DNA of 64,000 nt from Strix aluco (GCF_031877795.1 NC_133934.1:22695716-22759715), one strand, 5' to 3'. Numbered from the stretch's first letter, positions 27,426 through 40,549 are shown. The notes: generated by a model from the letters alone, not told the origin. Translations and numbers: made by a program.

Positions 27426-28790
27426 GAGATATCCCTGGATGAAAGGAACTGACTCAGGTCTTCTTTCACAGATAGGTATTCCAACCTAACCCAACCCCAG
27501 TAAATTACAGAAGGCAATTTAACTGGTCATCCAAACTTTTGTTTACAGAACAATATTCAGTTGTCACTACAACTATGTTGTCTCTATGGACCTGACACTT
27601 TCTAATTCCTTTCATGGAATCCATTTCATGTCTGAATCTTCTAGCTTTCAAGTCTTTCCACTAAATTACATTCCATCTGTGAAGCCTATAAAGCCTTAAT
27701 CATGCCTTTCAACAAATGTTATCACACTTATATAGCAAAAGATGCCCAGAGAGAAGACTTGAACATTTGGGAACTTCTACCATCTGTGCATCTCCCACTT
27801 ATGCTTATCCAAGAGTCCTTTTCCCCACCCCAGTTCCTTCTCTAAAGTATTTTATACCTAAATGCATTTCCTTTTGTAGAGATAGGGATCTTTACTGTTC
27901 TCTGTCTGCAATAGATATTACTATATGCCACACAATTATAATAAAATTACATTATTAGGGTCAAAAAATGAAATGCTTATTTCATTGTTAGAAAATTATC
28001 GAAATGAAGTTATAGGTGGAATCATAGTTCCACTGACCTGTACTTGTACAGTCTGACATAGTCTTTCATTAGAGTCGTATTTTTTCCCCTCAAGGCCCCT
28101 ACTTTCTTCTGTACAGAACTGACCCTCTCTGAAGTGAAATCAAGGAGGAAAGCAGTGTTTAATAGTGTTAGAACCTCATATTTATGGAGATTGACACTTC
28201 CGTCATAGAATTCCTCCATGATATTAAGTCACAAAACAAAACATTTTGATTGTGATTTCACCTATTTCTGAGTTCTTACCTGAAATGTTGAGGCAGTTTT
28301 GCAGAACAGTAAGCATTCCCAGACATACCTCATGTCAGTGAAAGTTTTGGTTTGCACATGTAAAAGCTAGGTAATTGTAAGCACTTTCCAAAATATGAAC
28401 CTCAAAGGCTCAAGTTAGATATCCTAAATCTGTGGATATTTTTGACCCACATATCTGTATTACCTTCCCATTTATAATATCAGAATCATAATAACCCCCA
28501 GTATAATACAGTTCTTCACAAATTAAATAACATTTTTGTATTTTTTAGACAATGCAGTGATGTTCACCATAAAAAATTCCATTTAATAATTCTGTATACA
28601 GGTTGTTATTTGAACTATGTGCAGTAAATAAGGCCTTGAGACAAACACTGAACATGGAAAAAATAAATATTAAATACTTTCTTATTAAGTCCAACCTTAC
28701 ATATTTGTTCTGTGCAATTAAATAAAAATGTTTTAATTTATTAAAATGTATTTATTTAACATGTATTTGTTCATTTGTGTTTAATTAGAT

Positions 28791-28824
28791 CATTTATTTA
28801 TTTATTTATTTGTTTATTTATTTG
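28791..28824 (+). repeat. (TTTA)n tetranucleotide repeat
   Basis: About eight TTTA units, with one TTTG interruption, occupy this short tract. It sits in an AT-rich stretch that also holds TAATTAGAT words on both sides. Confidence 0.9.
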
Positions 28825-30067
28825 ATTCCAAATTGAAATGCAGTGGAGAAAGACTATGTGAACATGTAATTAGATTGCAATCAAAAATTGCAATGGATAG
28901 TGCAGTGGCATATGAATTAAGGGTCTTCTGACAGTATTATTCTGATATTTTCTAACTTCTGAGTGTTTGATCTGGCAATATGAATAGTGTTCTTGATAAT
29001 AAGTTTTGGATTTTTATATTAATTCTTTTGCTATATCATGCCACAGCCAAATCCCAACAAACTGAAAACAGAACAAAGGTTTAATCATATGGTATATTGG
29101 TGATGCTTACATGATTGGTCATCAGGACTGTATCATTTTGATCAGCTGAATAAGCCTTTGCTATTTGAACAACAACTAAACATATACGATATTACCATTG
29201 TTTATGAAGAGCATGAATGGGATGATTTTATAGTAAATTTCACAGTTATTTTTTGACATCATTGATACGTAGGACAGTCAATTATCTTTCTTCATCCTTT
29301 TCTCTCTGTTCAGATCTAACTTTCATCCCTCTGTGTTCAAACATAGCAGCTTCCTGCTCCACATTGTTATGTCCCAAAAGAGAGGTCACATAATACTGGA
29401 GGAAAGTAGTTTCCAGGTAAAGAGCTGAAACTGTCAAGAAAGTCCACCACATGTTGGGCTACACCCAATGTGAATTAAATCTTTGGGGAATTTATTTTCT
29501 AAAAATGTAAAGTCATTCCAATCTTATGTAAAATACATTTTTTTAGTGAATTGAAACTTGAAGAAACTTGGGTAGATATATTTTAATATTCAAAAAAAAT
29601 GTACAAAAGATAGTGTCTTGAAAGCTCAAGTTCATAGTTAAATATATGAAAGTGTTGAAATTATTTAAATAAGATTGTCTATAAATTTTATCATGGGTAA
29701 AATAATCTAGCTTCATTACCAGATATCATTGAATCCATCTGACTTTTTTCAGAAATTTAACTATAGCTTCAGACCTGGAAAGAAGTTATGTGCTAAACTC
29801 AGTAAAGTAATAAACAACTAAAAGAGGGATATATTATTTGATGTGTCATGAAGTCATAATAGCTGATGTTATCATTCTTACTTATAACTTTCATAGTAAT
29901 AATAATACCAAGTTAAGTCAATAACTTCTTTCAAGAATGACACATTAGATGAAAACTATAAGACTTTTCTTCTCACTACTTTGCGTTCATGAACTTTTTG
30001 GAACTGTAGTAAATTAAATATATTTTCTCTAAATCACACTACAAGTCATGTAGTCTCCCTTGCGGGG

Positions 30068-30088
30068 AAAAAAAAAAAAAAAAAAAAA
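30068..30088 (+). repeat. Poly-A run (21 bases)
   Basis: A run of 21 A follows TGCGGGG. I see no retroposed gene upstream, so it is most likely a simple homopolymer rather than a retroposon tail. Confidence 0.9.
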
Positions 30089-31009
30089 GTTTAGTACAAA
30101 AATGTCAAAAAGTTCTTAAAAGAAAAACAAAGCTTAATAAATAAAAGATTAATAACTTCGTTAAAAAGTAGATTCACACAGCTCTGTTGATGCATAGTTT
30201 TAAAATTAAAATTGGAACTCCCTCAGCTTTCTGAAATCTGCTTTTTTGCATTTCTCCCTTATCAAATTTTAATTGCATTTGTTCATAAAATTAAAAAAAA
30301 AAACACTTCCCTATCTTCACCCCCTCATTATTCTATTTCTAATCTGTCTCTCTAAACTTCTCTAAGGTACTTGATAGAAGAATCTTTATGGAACGATTTA
30401 TTCTAATATACGGACCTTCCTTGTTCATCAAGGACTTAAAATATACATATATATACACCTTCTGTATATTCAGTCTGGTAACACCTGGTAACTGGTAGCA
30501 TCTCTCTTCATTTGGATTAACCTTTGACATTCTGGATAGCTCTGTTATTGTAAAATGACACATCCATGCATGTTTTTAATTTCTTTTCACCTGATTTTCC
30601 TTCTGTCTATGCACTATTCAACTTTTTGAAAGTGCTAAATTCATTTTGGTCAGATAATAGCCTCTTTTGTCCTGGAATGATGTGCCCACCTTTTCACTCT
30701 TATTCTCCTTCTTTTAATATGAAGCATTCAGATGTGTAAAGTAATGAACTTGCAGATGAATGATATAGACAATATGTAGGCAATATATAAACAAGACAGA
30801 CACACAGACATACAGTGGCAAAATAGCAGAATATGTAAATACTATATCACCTGTAGACTTTAAAGAAGTGTCAAATGTAAACCTTCAGATCTTATTCAGA
30901 AAACTGATTAAAAAGCAGAACATACTATAAATAAGCTAAAAGTAAGCAAAATTATAATTATTTACCTAGAGATACCCAAATACATTGCTTCACCTTTCAA
31001 CAAGGATCG

Positions 31010-32100
31010 AGATGCTGAAATAAAGAAAATGATCAATGAAAGTAAAGGTGTGGAAGGACAATTATCACATCTGAAATGCAATTAATTCAAAGACTACAAA
31101 ATACTCAAAGCAAAGAGTCTTGATAACCTTCACTGCAGAATCCTGCAGGAATTAATACATACATCTGAAGCATCTAGAACAAGGATTCTTAGTAAGTATA
31201 TCAGGATGATCATTTATGGAAAATAGCAAATGGGCTGCCTACATTTCAGAAGTGGTTTTAGAATGAAAAGCTTCAGAGTAAATTTTGAAGAAAGAATGAA
31301 CAATGGCACAGAAGTACAAAGCAAACAATAAAATGTATCTAAAGGTTTCAAAGAGTAGATGATACCATTTACCTGCTATCTTTCTTTATCTTCTAAGCAA
31401 GGCAAGTGGAGAAGATCTCACCTACCTGGATTTGAAAACAGGTTTTGACACTACCTGATAGAAAAAGTATTAGTTAAGATTGAGAAGATAAAGCATTGAC
31501 TAATCAGGAGAAGACAACAGATTGTGTTAGGTGTTTGCTACATTACATGGAAGCTCTTAAGGGCTTCTTCATGGGCTGTCCTGCAATAGACCTTTCTAAT
31601 ATTTAAATTAAAGACTAAAGCACAAAAACTTGGAGCATGCTGCTGATATTTGCTGGTAAAACAAGTCTGAGAATCATTGAGATCATAAAAAACACAGGAA
31701 GGATCAGATGATCTTGATGACTTCTATAATAGAAATGGAATTAAACTTAATAGTACAAAGAGCAATATAACAACATTTTCAGCTATAAACTGTGAGTTCA
31801 TCAGCTGGAAATGACAGAGAAAAAGAAATATCCAGCCAATCTACTAGAGAACTATCAGCCACCAAAACATGATGTAGCTATGAAAAATGCTAATATGGAG
31901 TATTATACTAGGGAAAGAGATGTTTAATGCTATTATATCAGGTAGAATACATCTTCATGATGGAAATCAGGAACAATTCCTGATCTCCATATTGAAGAAA
32001 GATTCACTGAAAGCTTCACTAAAAATGGAGTGGAGGAGAAGGGGAAGTCTGTCAGCATGATGTCAGGAATGCCGAACTTAATTCATGAGAGGAAATTGAA
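31010..32100 (+). mobile_element. Ancient CR1-type LINE fragment, plus strand
   Basis: The segment follows CR1 ORF2 order on the plus strand, with heavy divergence. At about 31110-31160 it resembles the block around the ILKEL words of the RT. At about 31415-31460 it gives a clear match to the palm motif: CTACCTGGATTTGAAAACAG then GTTTTGACACTAC, corresponding to YLDFxKAFDT. At about 31690-31770 it matches the block after the FADD motif, and at about 31870-31900 the words for a late-ORF2 KNANM(G) segment. Frames are broken throughout. It is much older than the minus-strand CR1 at 2.5-5.7 kb, perhaps from an early sauropsid subfamily. Ends are approximate. Confidence 0.7.
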
Positions 32101-35100
32101 AAATCTTTTACTATTTTGTAAACAAAACTAAAATGAGATAAATGCTCTCTGTAAACACATGCATGAATAAAAAGAGCCTGTGGATGTTTATAGTGATGTA
32201 TTGAACTTCAAGATCAACATCTACATAAGAATTTTTTATATATAAAAGTATATATAAAAATAATATTTTTTTAAAAAATAATTTAATATGGTTTTTTTAT
32301 GCAACATGAGTGCTTGCACTAGTGGAGGATAGGACTCAGCACCCAGGAATAAGCTGCCAGTTTATTCTGAGTCATAAACATGATCTCTGTGGTCAGGCAA
32401 AATAACATTTACACCACCAAGTGGTTTAATGGCATCTATTTTGATTAAAATGCACATCATTTTCTTCTTCACTCATCTGCTTAAGATCTACTGGAATGCT
32501 TTAAACATCATTCACTCACTAGGTGCCTAATGCAAAGCTTATTTAGTCAAAGTACTTCCATTGACTTCTGTATGCTTTGGATTAGGTTCTATAACCTTAC
32601 CCATCAACCAGCTGCTGCAGGCTTCCAGTTTTATCACAATATTAGACTGCTTGTCTCTTTTTCCCATGATCTTAAAAGGCAGAGAAAGAGGTATACTTTG
32701 GTTTGCCCTGACTGTTCTTTAATGTGCTTAGATTGCAGTTATTTCCTGCTGAGCCCTGGATGAGGTTTAGTTTGTTGAAGAGCAACTTTTTAATCATCTC
32801 ACAGAATGAATGAACTGGAAGATATGTCAGGCTTCTATCAGAAGATGAAAAATGTGGAAACTTATCAGTACCTCTCTTCCTCTAGATATATTGTAGGTCA
32901 TAAAGACCTACTCTGTACAGTACTTATTACTCTTATAAAGGAAGTTAAAAATGTAATTATGCAAAGGATAATCACAAAGAAACTTTGCAAAACAGTTAAA
33001 GCAGACGTAAAAGTATGGTTGCCTGTGCATGGCACAAAGCACCAAAGAGGCAGCAGGAGAAGAAATGATTTCAAAGACATGCTGCGTAATCTTCCCCACA
33101 GGATGGGTGGCTACAACCCCTTCAGTCTTGTTGTGGAGAATTAAGGTAGCAGTGCAAAACATTTCAGAAGCAAAGCCGATCGAGGTTGTACCACCATATA
33201 AATCAGTGCTTAACAGACTAAAATATATTTGGCTACTGGTTGGACTTGGCTTGATTTTTTTCCTATTGGTGCTTACAGGATTGTCTTTTAGGGTGATATA
33301 AGCAGGGCCTTCCCCAGTCTCTAATTCTCATTTTGTCTAAATGCCAAAACTCTTCACTAGACCTGTGCAATACAGGCATGTGTATATATGTTTATGTTTT
33401 AATCTAGTTCAGGGAAAGGTGCAAGGGACTCCACCTCTTCAAGCTTGCTTTCTCTTGCTCACCATTAACAGCAGATGGTAGCAGGTGAATAGCCCTTACT
33501 TTTTCCAGCGAATAGTCATACCTCTGTTAGGGTCAAACAAAGGATTAAGGAAAAAATGGTACACTTCTGTACTGTACAGCTAAATAAGGGTTATAACAAT
33601 ATGACCTTTAAGGGTCCTAATGTTGCACTCTTCATATGAAAAGAAATGGCAAGACTAACGTAATAAAGTACCTAGTAAAGTAGTTTTAATCATTGCAGAA
33701 CAGGGCCAAACAGACTGTCCAATAAGCAATGAACAGCTTGGTACTATTCTAAATTACTTTCCTTGCCACCATATTTATTTCCCTAATTTATAGTAACTGT
33801 GTATTTATATGACGCTTATTTCAGTCGGAGAGCAATGATTATTTTTGGTGAAGTAGACAGAAACATTAAAGCTCCCAAATAAGTAAGTGAGTATATGTGT
33901 AGACTTAAAAATCACATTTTAGGTATAGCCAATAATATATATTTGTGTTAACTTACAGAAGGGAGTAGAGCACTACAAAATTCAATTATCCATAACAGCA
34001 GTTGAATTTTAATATCAAAGGTTCTTCCTCTGAACTCTGCAGAGTTGCCATCTTGCTTGGATATTTTCTCTTCTACTCAACAGGCAGCTGACACAGTAGA
34101 TTCACAAAAACATGCCAGATCTTTTATGCTATCCTGAATTATATTAATAATAAATTAAACCTGCACAGGATGCACTAGGAATATCAGACAAAAGATTTTA
34201 TGATCTGGTGATTCTCATTTAAAAATGAAAGAAAACTTTAACTCACAGCAAAGACATTTGCAGCATCCTAAAAAAAAACAAAACTAAAAAAACCAAAATG
34301 TAGAGCATAGAACTGAAAAATAATATTAGGTTGACAAGTCTTCAAGAGTGTGTAGAGGCAAAATGGTTTTACAAAGTCCGTGTACTCAGTTCTGTATATA
34401 AAGGATAGCTGACAGAAATAAGTGGGAGCAGGATAGAATAGTTAAGAATAACTGTATTTCAATATATCTATAACAGTTTAGTATATTTTACTGCTATCCA
34501 TCAAATTTCATGATACAAGACCTTCTTTTGTATATTCTCTGGAAAACAAACTTGTTCTAAACTCTCTTCAGAATGACCTTCTTTGAGTGCATCAAATAAA
34601 GCAGAAATGATTGCCACTTATCCAAAGACAAATACTGAGGTGAATCTAGAATATATCTTTAAAAAAAAACCCTATAGAAGTACAAAAATGTGGTCTGATG
34701 AACTTAATCTGGAAAGACCCATTTGTTAGCAGCTTGCTAGGTGACTGAGGCAGGTCATTGCACTTCCTTTTATCTCATAGAGATAATTTACAAAGCACTT
34801 TTGAGAACTTCGGTGTGCTCACTATTGATATCAACCTTGGAAACATTATATAAAAAAAATCCTACATTATTTCCAAAAGTAACTGTGGTGTTCTCTGTTA
34901 GTGAATCCATATGCATATCAACTGTACCCATTTAATATTTTCAGTGACAATGAACACATTTTTCTTTTTTTGTCAGTGCTACCTGGTTCTTATACATTTC
35001 ATTTAAATTAAATCCAACTGTAATTATCTCCCCTGAATGTCTCATTGTATCTCTTTATGTAAAATATATACTAATGATTCATAATTTCCCTCAATTTTTG

Positions 35101-36599
35101 ATGGGAATTCATCCAAACTGACCTTAGATGCACTTTTTTTTCTAGTTTACTTTGCATTTAGAGAAATTGAACAATAATTTAAAAATAAATCTATAAAAGA
35201 ACGGGGCTGGGTGAAGCACTCATTTATATCCCTGCAAATCCAGGAAAGCCAGTAGTTGCATATGAAGCATAAATCTAACTAAAATCTGCCTTCCCTCATG
35301 AAAATTCATATGCTTTTTTAAGACCTTTCATTAATTTTTCCTTATGATTTTAAGAACAATCTGTCATTTCTGCATGATTTTGAATGGTTACTCTTTTTTT
35401 TTGTCAACATCTGGGAAAAAAAACAACCACCCTGTAAAAGACAAAACATTCTATAGAATAATACAATTAAAAAACAAACAAAAAAAACCCAAAAAACCCC
35501 CCACCCTCAAACTTAGTCCTTGTGATTTGTAAGGTGAACATATATACACTGCAAAAATCCAGGTAAAAAGAATCACAATCTCTTCTGCTAAATGCTACTT
35601 TTCATCATTCTTTATAAATGTGAAAAGTCAGACATGATGGAATCATGCCTGTGCAAGAACCTTTTATTTTGAACAGACCTCAAATATATTACTTCAAGAA
35701 TGAACAATTATAATTATGCGAAATTTAACCACTGTTATCCAACACAGATTATTTTTGCTCTGTCAGTAACTTTTATGGTGTATTATCTAGCTCAGAATTC
35801 TCAGAGAGTAAAAGAGAGAGGATTTAAACAAACTGGTTCCATGCTTAGCTAGCAATTCAGTTAAATAAGCACAGATGTAGTTGTTATCCGCTTAAAAGTA
35901 AATCTGTGGTTTCCTTATTTAAACTCTGAAGTTTTAATGTCCATCAGAAAGGCTGTTGCTGCAATGAATAATGTAATCACTTCTGCCCATTGCATGCTAA
36001 CTACACAGCAAGCATATTTGCAAAGCTGTGAAAGACACTGGAGAAGTGTCAGCACTCCCTGTAATTCTGCCGACCTCCCGGTATATTCACTGCAGCGAAC
36101 TCAGGGAGCTCTGAAGCGGCCAGAGGGAGGCTGTGGTAAGGAAGGGAGGTGAAGAGATCACAACAGAATTGCACCAAATCAGCGCGACACTTTAGAAAGA
36201 TGAAAGGTCAACGCGGGCTTAGTGCTGTTGTGGTGTCATTTCATCTGTTTGTCCCTTGGTGGAGTTCTTGAGTTAGTTTCTTCCTTCCGTCAAATGGTTT
36301 TAATTGCTTTATGTGGGGTTTTTGTACTTGTTTTTACCCTGCTTTTGAATTTGCTGTCATGTTTACTGTATTTAACCTTTTCCTCATATTATTACGAACA
36401 TGTTACTTTCAAGCGCACCTGATTATTTTTTTTCCTTCGGGAGCAGCTTCTTCGTTTGTGTGTGCGCGTGAGTTCAAATAGTTATCTGTAACATGTATTT
36501 GTTACTGTATAGGGTGGTATAGATATGTAAATAATCTGTCTCTCTTTAACCCGAGATGGATTCCCACTGCAGATCCCAGAAGTAATTTTCTAGTGAGAG
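32101..36599. other. AT-rich intergenic DNA upstream of PCDH7, no gene seen
   Basis: An extremely AT-rich patch lies at 32215-32300 (TATATAAAA words and T/A runs). An open frame of 112 codons at 32806-33144 has no recognisable domain. From about 35930 onward the GC content rises, and the stretch 35930-36150 looks less random than its surroundings. No named transposon was recognised. Confidence 0.5.
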
Positions 36600-36823
36600 C
36601 CACCGACATTCCTAAACTGTGAAAAACAAATTGTGGTGGGCTGAAAGAGCCAACTGCGGACGCGAGTTGGGGAGCCGGCAGCAGAAACCGGGCTCCGCCA
36701 AGAAATGCAGATAGACCAGCCATTAATCGCATCTGCATATTTTTGCGGTGACCCCTGTCTTTCCAATCAGCGACTACAACAACGACAACAAAGCCCCGCT
36801 GCAGAGCATCGGAAAGGGAGCTT

Positions 36824-36846
36824 GGGGGGGGGGGGGGGGGGGGGGG
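36824..36846 (+). repeat. Poly-G run (23 bases)
   Basis: There are 23 consecutive G after CTT. Such a run can fold as a G-quadruplex and is prone to sequencing and assembly error, so its exact length is uncertain. Confidence 0.9.
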
Positions 36847-37160
36847 TGCGGAGGAGCTGGGGAAGCTCCCAGGCTGCTTTAGGATTTCCCCACGTACAGC
36901 AGGCTGCGAATGTCAGCAAGACGGATTCCTTCCCACACGCAAGATGCCACCTCGGTGGCCTTATCAGATGTTCCTGTTAAGGACACAAGCTCTTATTTCC
37001 CCTCTGTATATCTCCAGCATCTCGGGCTATTTTATTTATTACAGCCGATTACATTTGTGATCCCGCTTCCCACTTGATCTCACCAGATCAGGAGGACAAA
37101 AGCCGCGGCGCGTCTGAGCGCGTGTGGGCGCCTGTGTGCATCTGGGAGGGGGAGGGAGCC

Positions 37161-37180
37161 GGGGGGGGGGGGGGGGGGGG
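37161..37180 (+). repeat. Poly-G run (20 bases)
   Basis: There are 20 consecutive G, flanked by other G-rich words (37145-37155 and 37285-37320). Together with the 23-base run about 340 bases upstream it forms a G-rich strand over the island. Confidence 0.9.
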
Positions 37181-38321
37181 TTACACTGCGCAACAGCTTT
37201 GCCCAAGAGGGCCAAACCTCCCCCGCCTGAAACAGCTGGGCTTGTCCCCACCGGCACCCACATGGCTGTGCGCCCGCGGGCCGAGTCCGGGGGGGGCGGC
37301 GGGGGGTGTGTGTGGGGGGTGATTCCCCTCTCCCCCCGCACGACCAAGCGGGATGCGGGGGGGGCTGGGGGGGCCACGTCCAGCACAGCCCCGTCCCCCT
37401 CCCGGCAGCCGGGGCACGTGGAGCAGGAGCAGCGCTGCCATCCACCATGCAGCGCACGTCGGGCCCATTTCCCACGCCGGCCGCCCGCCCTGGGGGAGGA
37501 AAGGAGGAGGGGAGGAAGGGGGAATGGTAGGAAAAGGGGGGGCCGTTACCTCTGCTCCGAAAGAGGAACCAATCCACTGTGAAGGACGCAGCACTCCCGA
37601 GCAGGAAAGACATTTCACATTCAGAGAGAGATTGCATGTGAAGACACTGCAAAAAAAAGAAAGAAAGGGAGGGGGGGCTGGGGGGCGCAGGCCGCGTGTG
37701 AAAGGCATAGTGTGTGTAAGAGAGGCCAGCAAGGGTAGGAAGGGAAAGGGGGAGCGATTGCACATGGCAAGAGAAAGAAATCACTCATTCCCTTGAAAGA
37801 GGCTCTCGCAAACCAGACCGTAGTAAAAGTAGACATGGGAGACAACGGGAGAGGAGGCGCAGACAAGAGGCGAGATGTCCATGCCGTGCAACAGCACAGA
37901 ATCCGATTAAAGTTTATGGCGGGGAGGTTAAAAGCGCTTTCATCCCGCCCCTCCCCTGGCGAATACATTAAGTTTCCTGGCTGCGTTTAAAAGCACAAAG
38001 GGAAGGGAACAGCGGGAGCTTCGGGTTGCAATTGTATCGCTTATGCAGGGAGCCAGTGTAATGCAGTATGCTGGTATTCCCACGTACTGGTATGTCTGGA
38101 TCTTACACTGTGGGCAAAATTTCCTCCTCTCGGAGCTCCAGAACAGCGAGGGGGAATTTTGATAAATTCAAGTTGCTTGGCAAATGTAATAGGGATTTGG
38201 TATTAATCCTACTTAACCCGCTGCGAAGATGCTAGGCTCCCGAGCCCCCCTCCTCCGTCCGGGACTGCGGCGGTGAACACTGAGCCTGCGCCGAGCCGGG
38301 CTTTCTCGCTGATGCTGCAGA

Positions 38322-38328
38322 TATAAAG
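38322..38328 (+). promoter_or_regulatory. TATA-like box, candidate
   Basis: TATAAAG lies in a GC-rich context. If used, transcription would start near 38350, giving a 5' leader of about 3.1 kb before splicing. CpG-island promoters often lack a TATA box, so this may be chance. Confidence 0.25.
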
Positions 38329-39764
38329 CCGAGCGTCTCCAGCATCGGCGGGGGAGGGTGTTCGTGTTCTGGGGAGGCAGGGAGAGCGGCCGGGGCCGTG
38401 GCAGGGGCTGGAGGAGCAGCCCTGCAGCCCTCCGGAGAGGGGAGCAGTCACTCGCTGCCCAGTGCCGGCTCCATGTGGCGCGACTCTGCCCCTCCGTGCC
38501 TCTGGACTCCCCAAGGAAAGAGGTGGCAACCTTTCCTCCCTCCCACATTCACTCACCGCCCCAAATGACAAAGGCACGCTGTGACCGTTGCTTTGAACCA
38601 CCTCAACATATCCGGCCTCTTTTCGCTCAAATATGTCACCGCGATGAGAGAGGGACATTTCACTACATTCGTCTGCACGCATCTTGATTCAGAATAACGC
38701 ACACACAGAACCCGCAACAACTTGTTTTCCCACATGTGTTCACAGGGGGAGAGAGAGCAGCTGGATTCCTGCCTCCCGCTCGCTGTGCACACACACATAC
38801 ACACACGCACACGCCGGTTCTCTTCCCACTGGCTGCCCCATGCTCGCCCAGGTCCTCCCTCTCCCGCCAGCCCTCCGGAGTCCCCCTCTTTTCCCTCCGT
38901 GATCCGAGTGAAGAGGGACAAGGAGCCAGGCATCACCCCGGGCGCAGGGACACACAAAAGCCATAGCCGATTAAATGGCACAAAGACGAAAGATGCGAAC
39001 TAGGGACGCTAGAATAAACAAAGTTGAGCGGAGAGCTTTAACATTAAAGTTTATTTCCCACTTACCCAGGTAGGTGACGCTACATTTTAGCAATCATCGA
39101 AGCAGCAAGTCTCTGTTCGGAAATAAATCTGTTACTTCTCTACATGTGTTCATTCCACTAACCCTCTCGCCCCCTTCCTGATCATCTTCTCCGAGGGATT
39201 TTTTTTTTTTTATTTTTCTCCTAGGAAACCCGCAAACACGCTGAAAAGACACGTTCAAAACATGGTAATAGGAAGAACATGAACACAAAGACCAAAAGGC
39301 TCAAGCAGCACTGGGAGACAGGACAAAAGTCTGAGATCTAAGGCAGCCCCCCTCCCTCCCTGGAGTTTTATGCAGTTAGTGACTGCAGCTATTTCACAAA
39401 AGCACCGACACGACAGGGGAAGGTGGGAATCTGTGCGAAACGAGTTTCCTTACCAGCGTGATTCCGCAAAATGCAGAGCCCCGAACGTGCACCAGCTCTG
39501 CCTAAAAGCAAGGCAAATAAACATTTGCTTTAAAAATCGTTGCTCGGTTCACAGTCTACAGCGGAGGTGGGGAGGGAAAGGGTAGGAGAGAACCACTTCA
39601 GATCACGCGTTTTAGAAGGCAACAGCAGCAACACTCGGGCGTGTAATGAGGATCGGTTTTGAGGACTGAACTGGTGTTTTGTGATGAGCAGCTATCCCAC
39701 TTGCAGCACTAGCAGCAGCAGAGACAGAGGGTAAGGCCGGGCTTTCTGGAGTGCAGCGCTTGAC

Positions 39765-39866
39765 TCGTCCTCCCTCCTCCTCCTCCTCCTCCCTCCCTCC
39801 CTCCCTCTCTCACTCTCGCTCTCTCTCTTTGCTCTCCCTCTTTCTCTCTCTCCCTCTCTCTTTCTG
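39765..39866 (+). repeat. CT-rich (CTCC/CTCT)n pyrimidine tract
   Basis: About 100 bases are nearly all C and T, mainly CCTCC, CCTC and CTCT units. Pyrimidine tracts of this kind are common near CpG-island transcription starts and can form triplex structures. Confidence 0.9.
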
Positions 39867-39972
39867 TGTGTATGTAGCGCAGGCGGCTCTGCTGCTGCAG
39901 CGTCAGGGAAGAGCTACCGAGAGAGGCTTCAGCAGCTCCCACCACTTTGGGCAAACTTGCCGGTTTACTGTT

Positions 39973-39974
<2 letters not shown>

Positions 39975-40009
<35 letters not shown>
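39975..40009 (+). repeat. Poly-T run (35 bases)
   Basis: An uninterrupted run of 35 T lies in the probable promoter or leader. No retroposed sequence was recognised upstream on the minus strand, which would be expected if this were a retroposon tail. The true length is uncertain because polymerases slip on such runs. Confidence 0.9.
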
Positions 40010-40431
40010 CCGAGTGGGAAGCTTCTCAGTTGCCATTCAACATTTTAAAGCACAAGCCGCTCTGCCGTGAAAGCGCCTGATCCACACTTCTCTGAAAGAC
40101 ACAGGAGGGAATACACAATCGCAGATTTCACCCACCGTGGCGGTGCAGATCACAGGAAACAACTGACTGATATAATTTTATTTGCAAATAGAACTCTCTA
40201 TTTTTTTTTAAATCGCGTCGCAGCTCTTTTCCCCTCCCCTTTGCCATTCCGCTTATATGGATGCAATTCAGAATCTCTGTTAATTCACGTGGGGGATCCA
40301 GTTACATCTTGTTCCACTCCGGGTATATTTACGAGAGAGCAATAATCGCCTTTGGACACATAGTTTTGTTGCTAACCTTTGAACTGAAAGGATCAAGTTC
40401 AGATCTGGTTACCTGCATTGGGACGGGAAAG

Positions 40432-40433
<2 letters not shown>

Positions 40434-40476
<43 letters not shown>
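40434..40476 (+). repeat. (GA)n dinucleotide repeat
   Basis: About 20 GA units lie in the probable 5' leader. A shorter GA tract follows at 41034-41064. GA repeats near promoters can bind GAF-like or zinc-finger proteins, but here this is only a possibility. Confidence 0.93.
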
Positions 40477-40479
<3 letters not shown>

Positions 40480-40549
40480 CAATCTCATTTGTGAATCGCT
40501 CTCAGTGCTGCAGATCCAGATTGCTATAACACATGCAGTGCAAATGCAG

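Larger units (their letters stand above)
27426..31009. other. AT-rich intergenic DNA, no gene seen
   Basis: No frame exceeds about 80 codons. The region 28560-28960 is very AT-rich with TAATTA-type words and a (TTTA)n run. An A-run of 21 lies at 30068-30088. I see no gene or named element. Confidence 0.5.
36600..39699 (+). promoter_or_regulatory. GC-rich CpG island zone upstream of PCDH7
   Basis: CpG density and GC content rise sharply here compared with the AT-rich DNA on the left. A CCAATCAG box occurs at about 36762-36769. Long G runs lie at 36824-36846 and 37161-37180, and a TATAAAG at 38322. The region 38540-38690 (with words such as GACAAAGGCACGCTGTGACCG) is AT-balanced inside the island and could be a conserved element. 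Several long open frames on both strands at 37080-37800 and 38209-38680 result from stop-poor GC-rich sequence and are not genes. I infer promoter or enhancer activity from position and composition only. Confidence 0.55.

Noticed and set aside
32806-33144. 112-codon plus-strand frame
   Set aside because: No recognisable domain, AT-rich codon use, no splice or promoter context; chance length for this composition.
37080-37784. 234-codon and other long frames on both strands in the CpG island
   Set aside because: Pro- and Gly-rich products of G and C runs, overlapping in several frames at once, with no domain.
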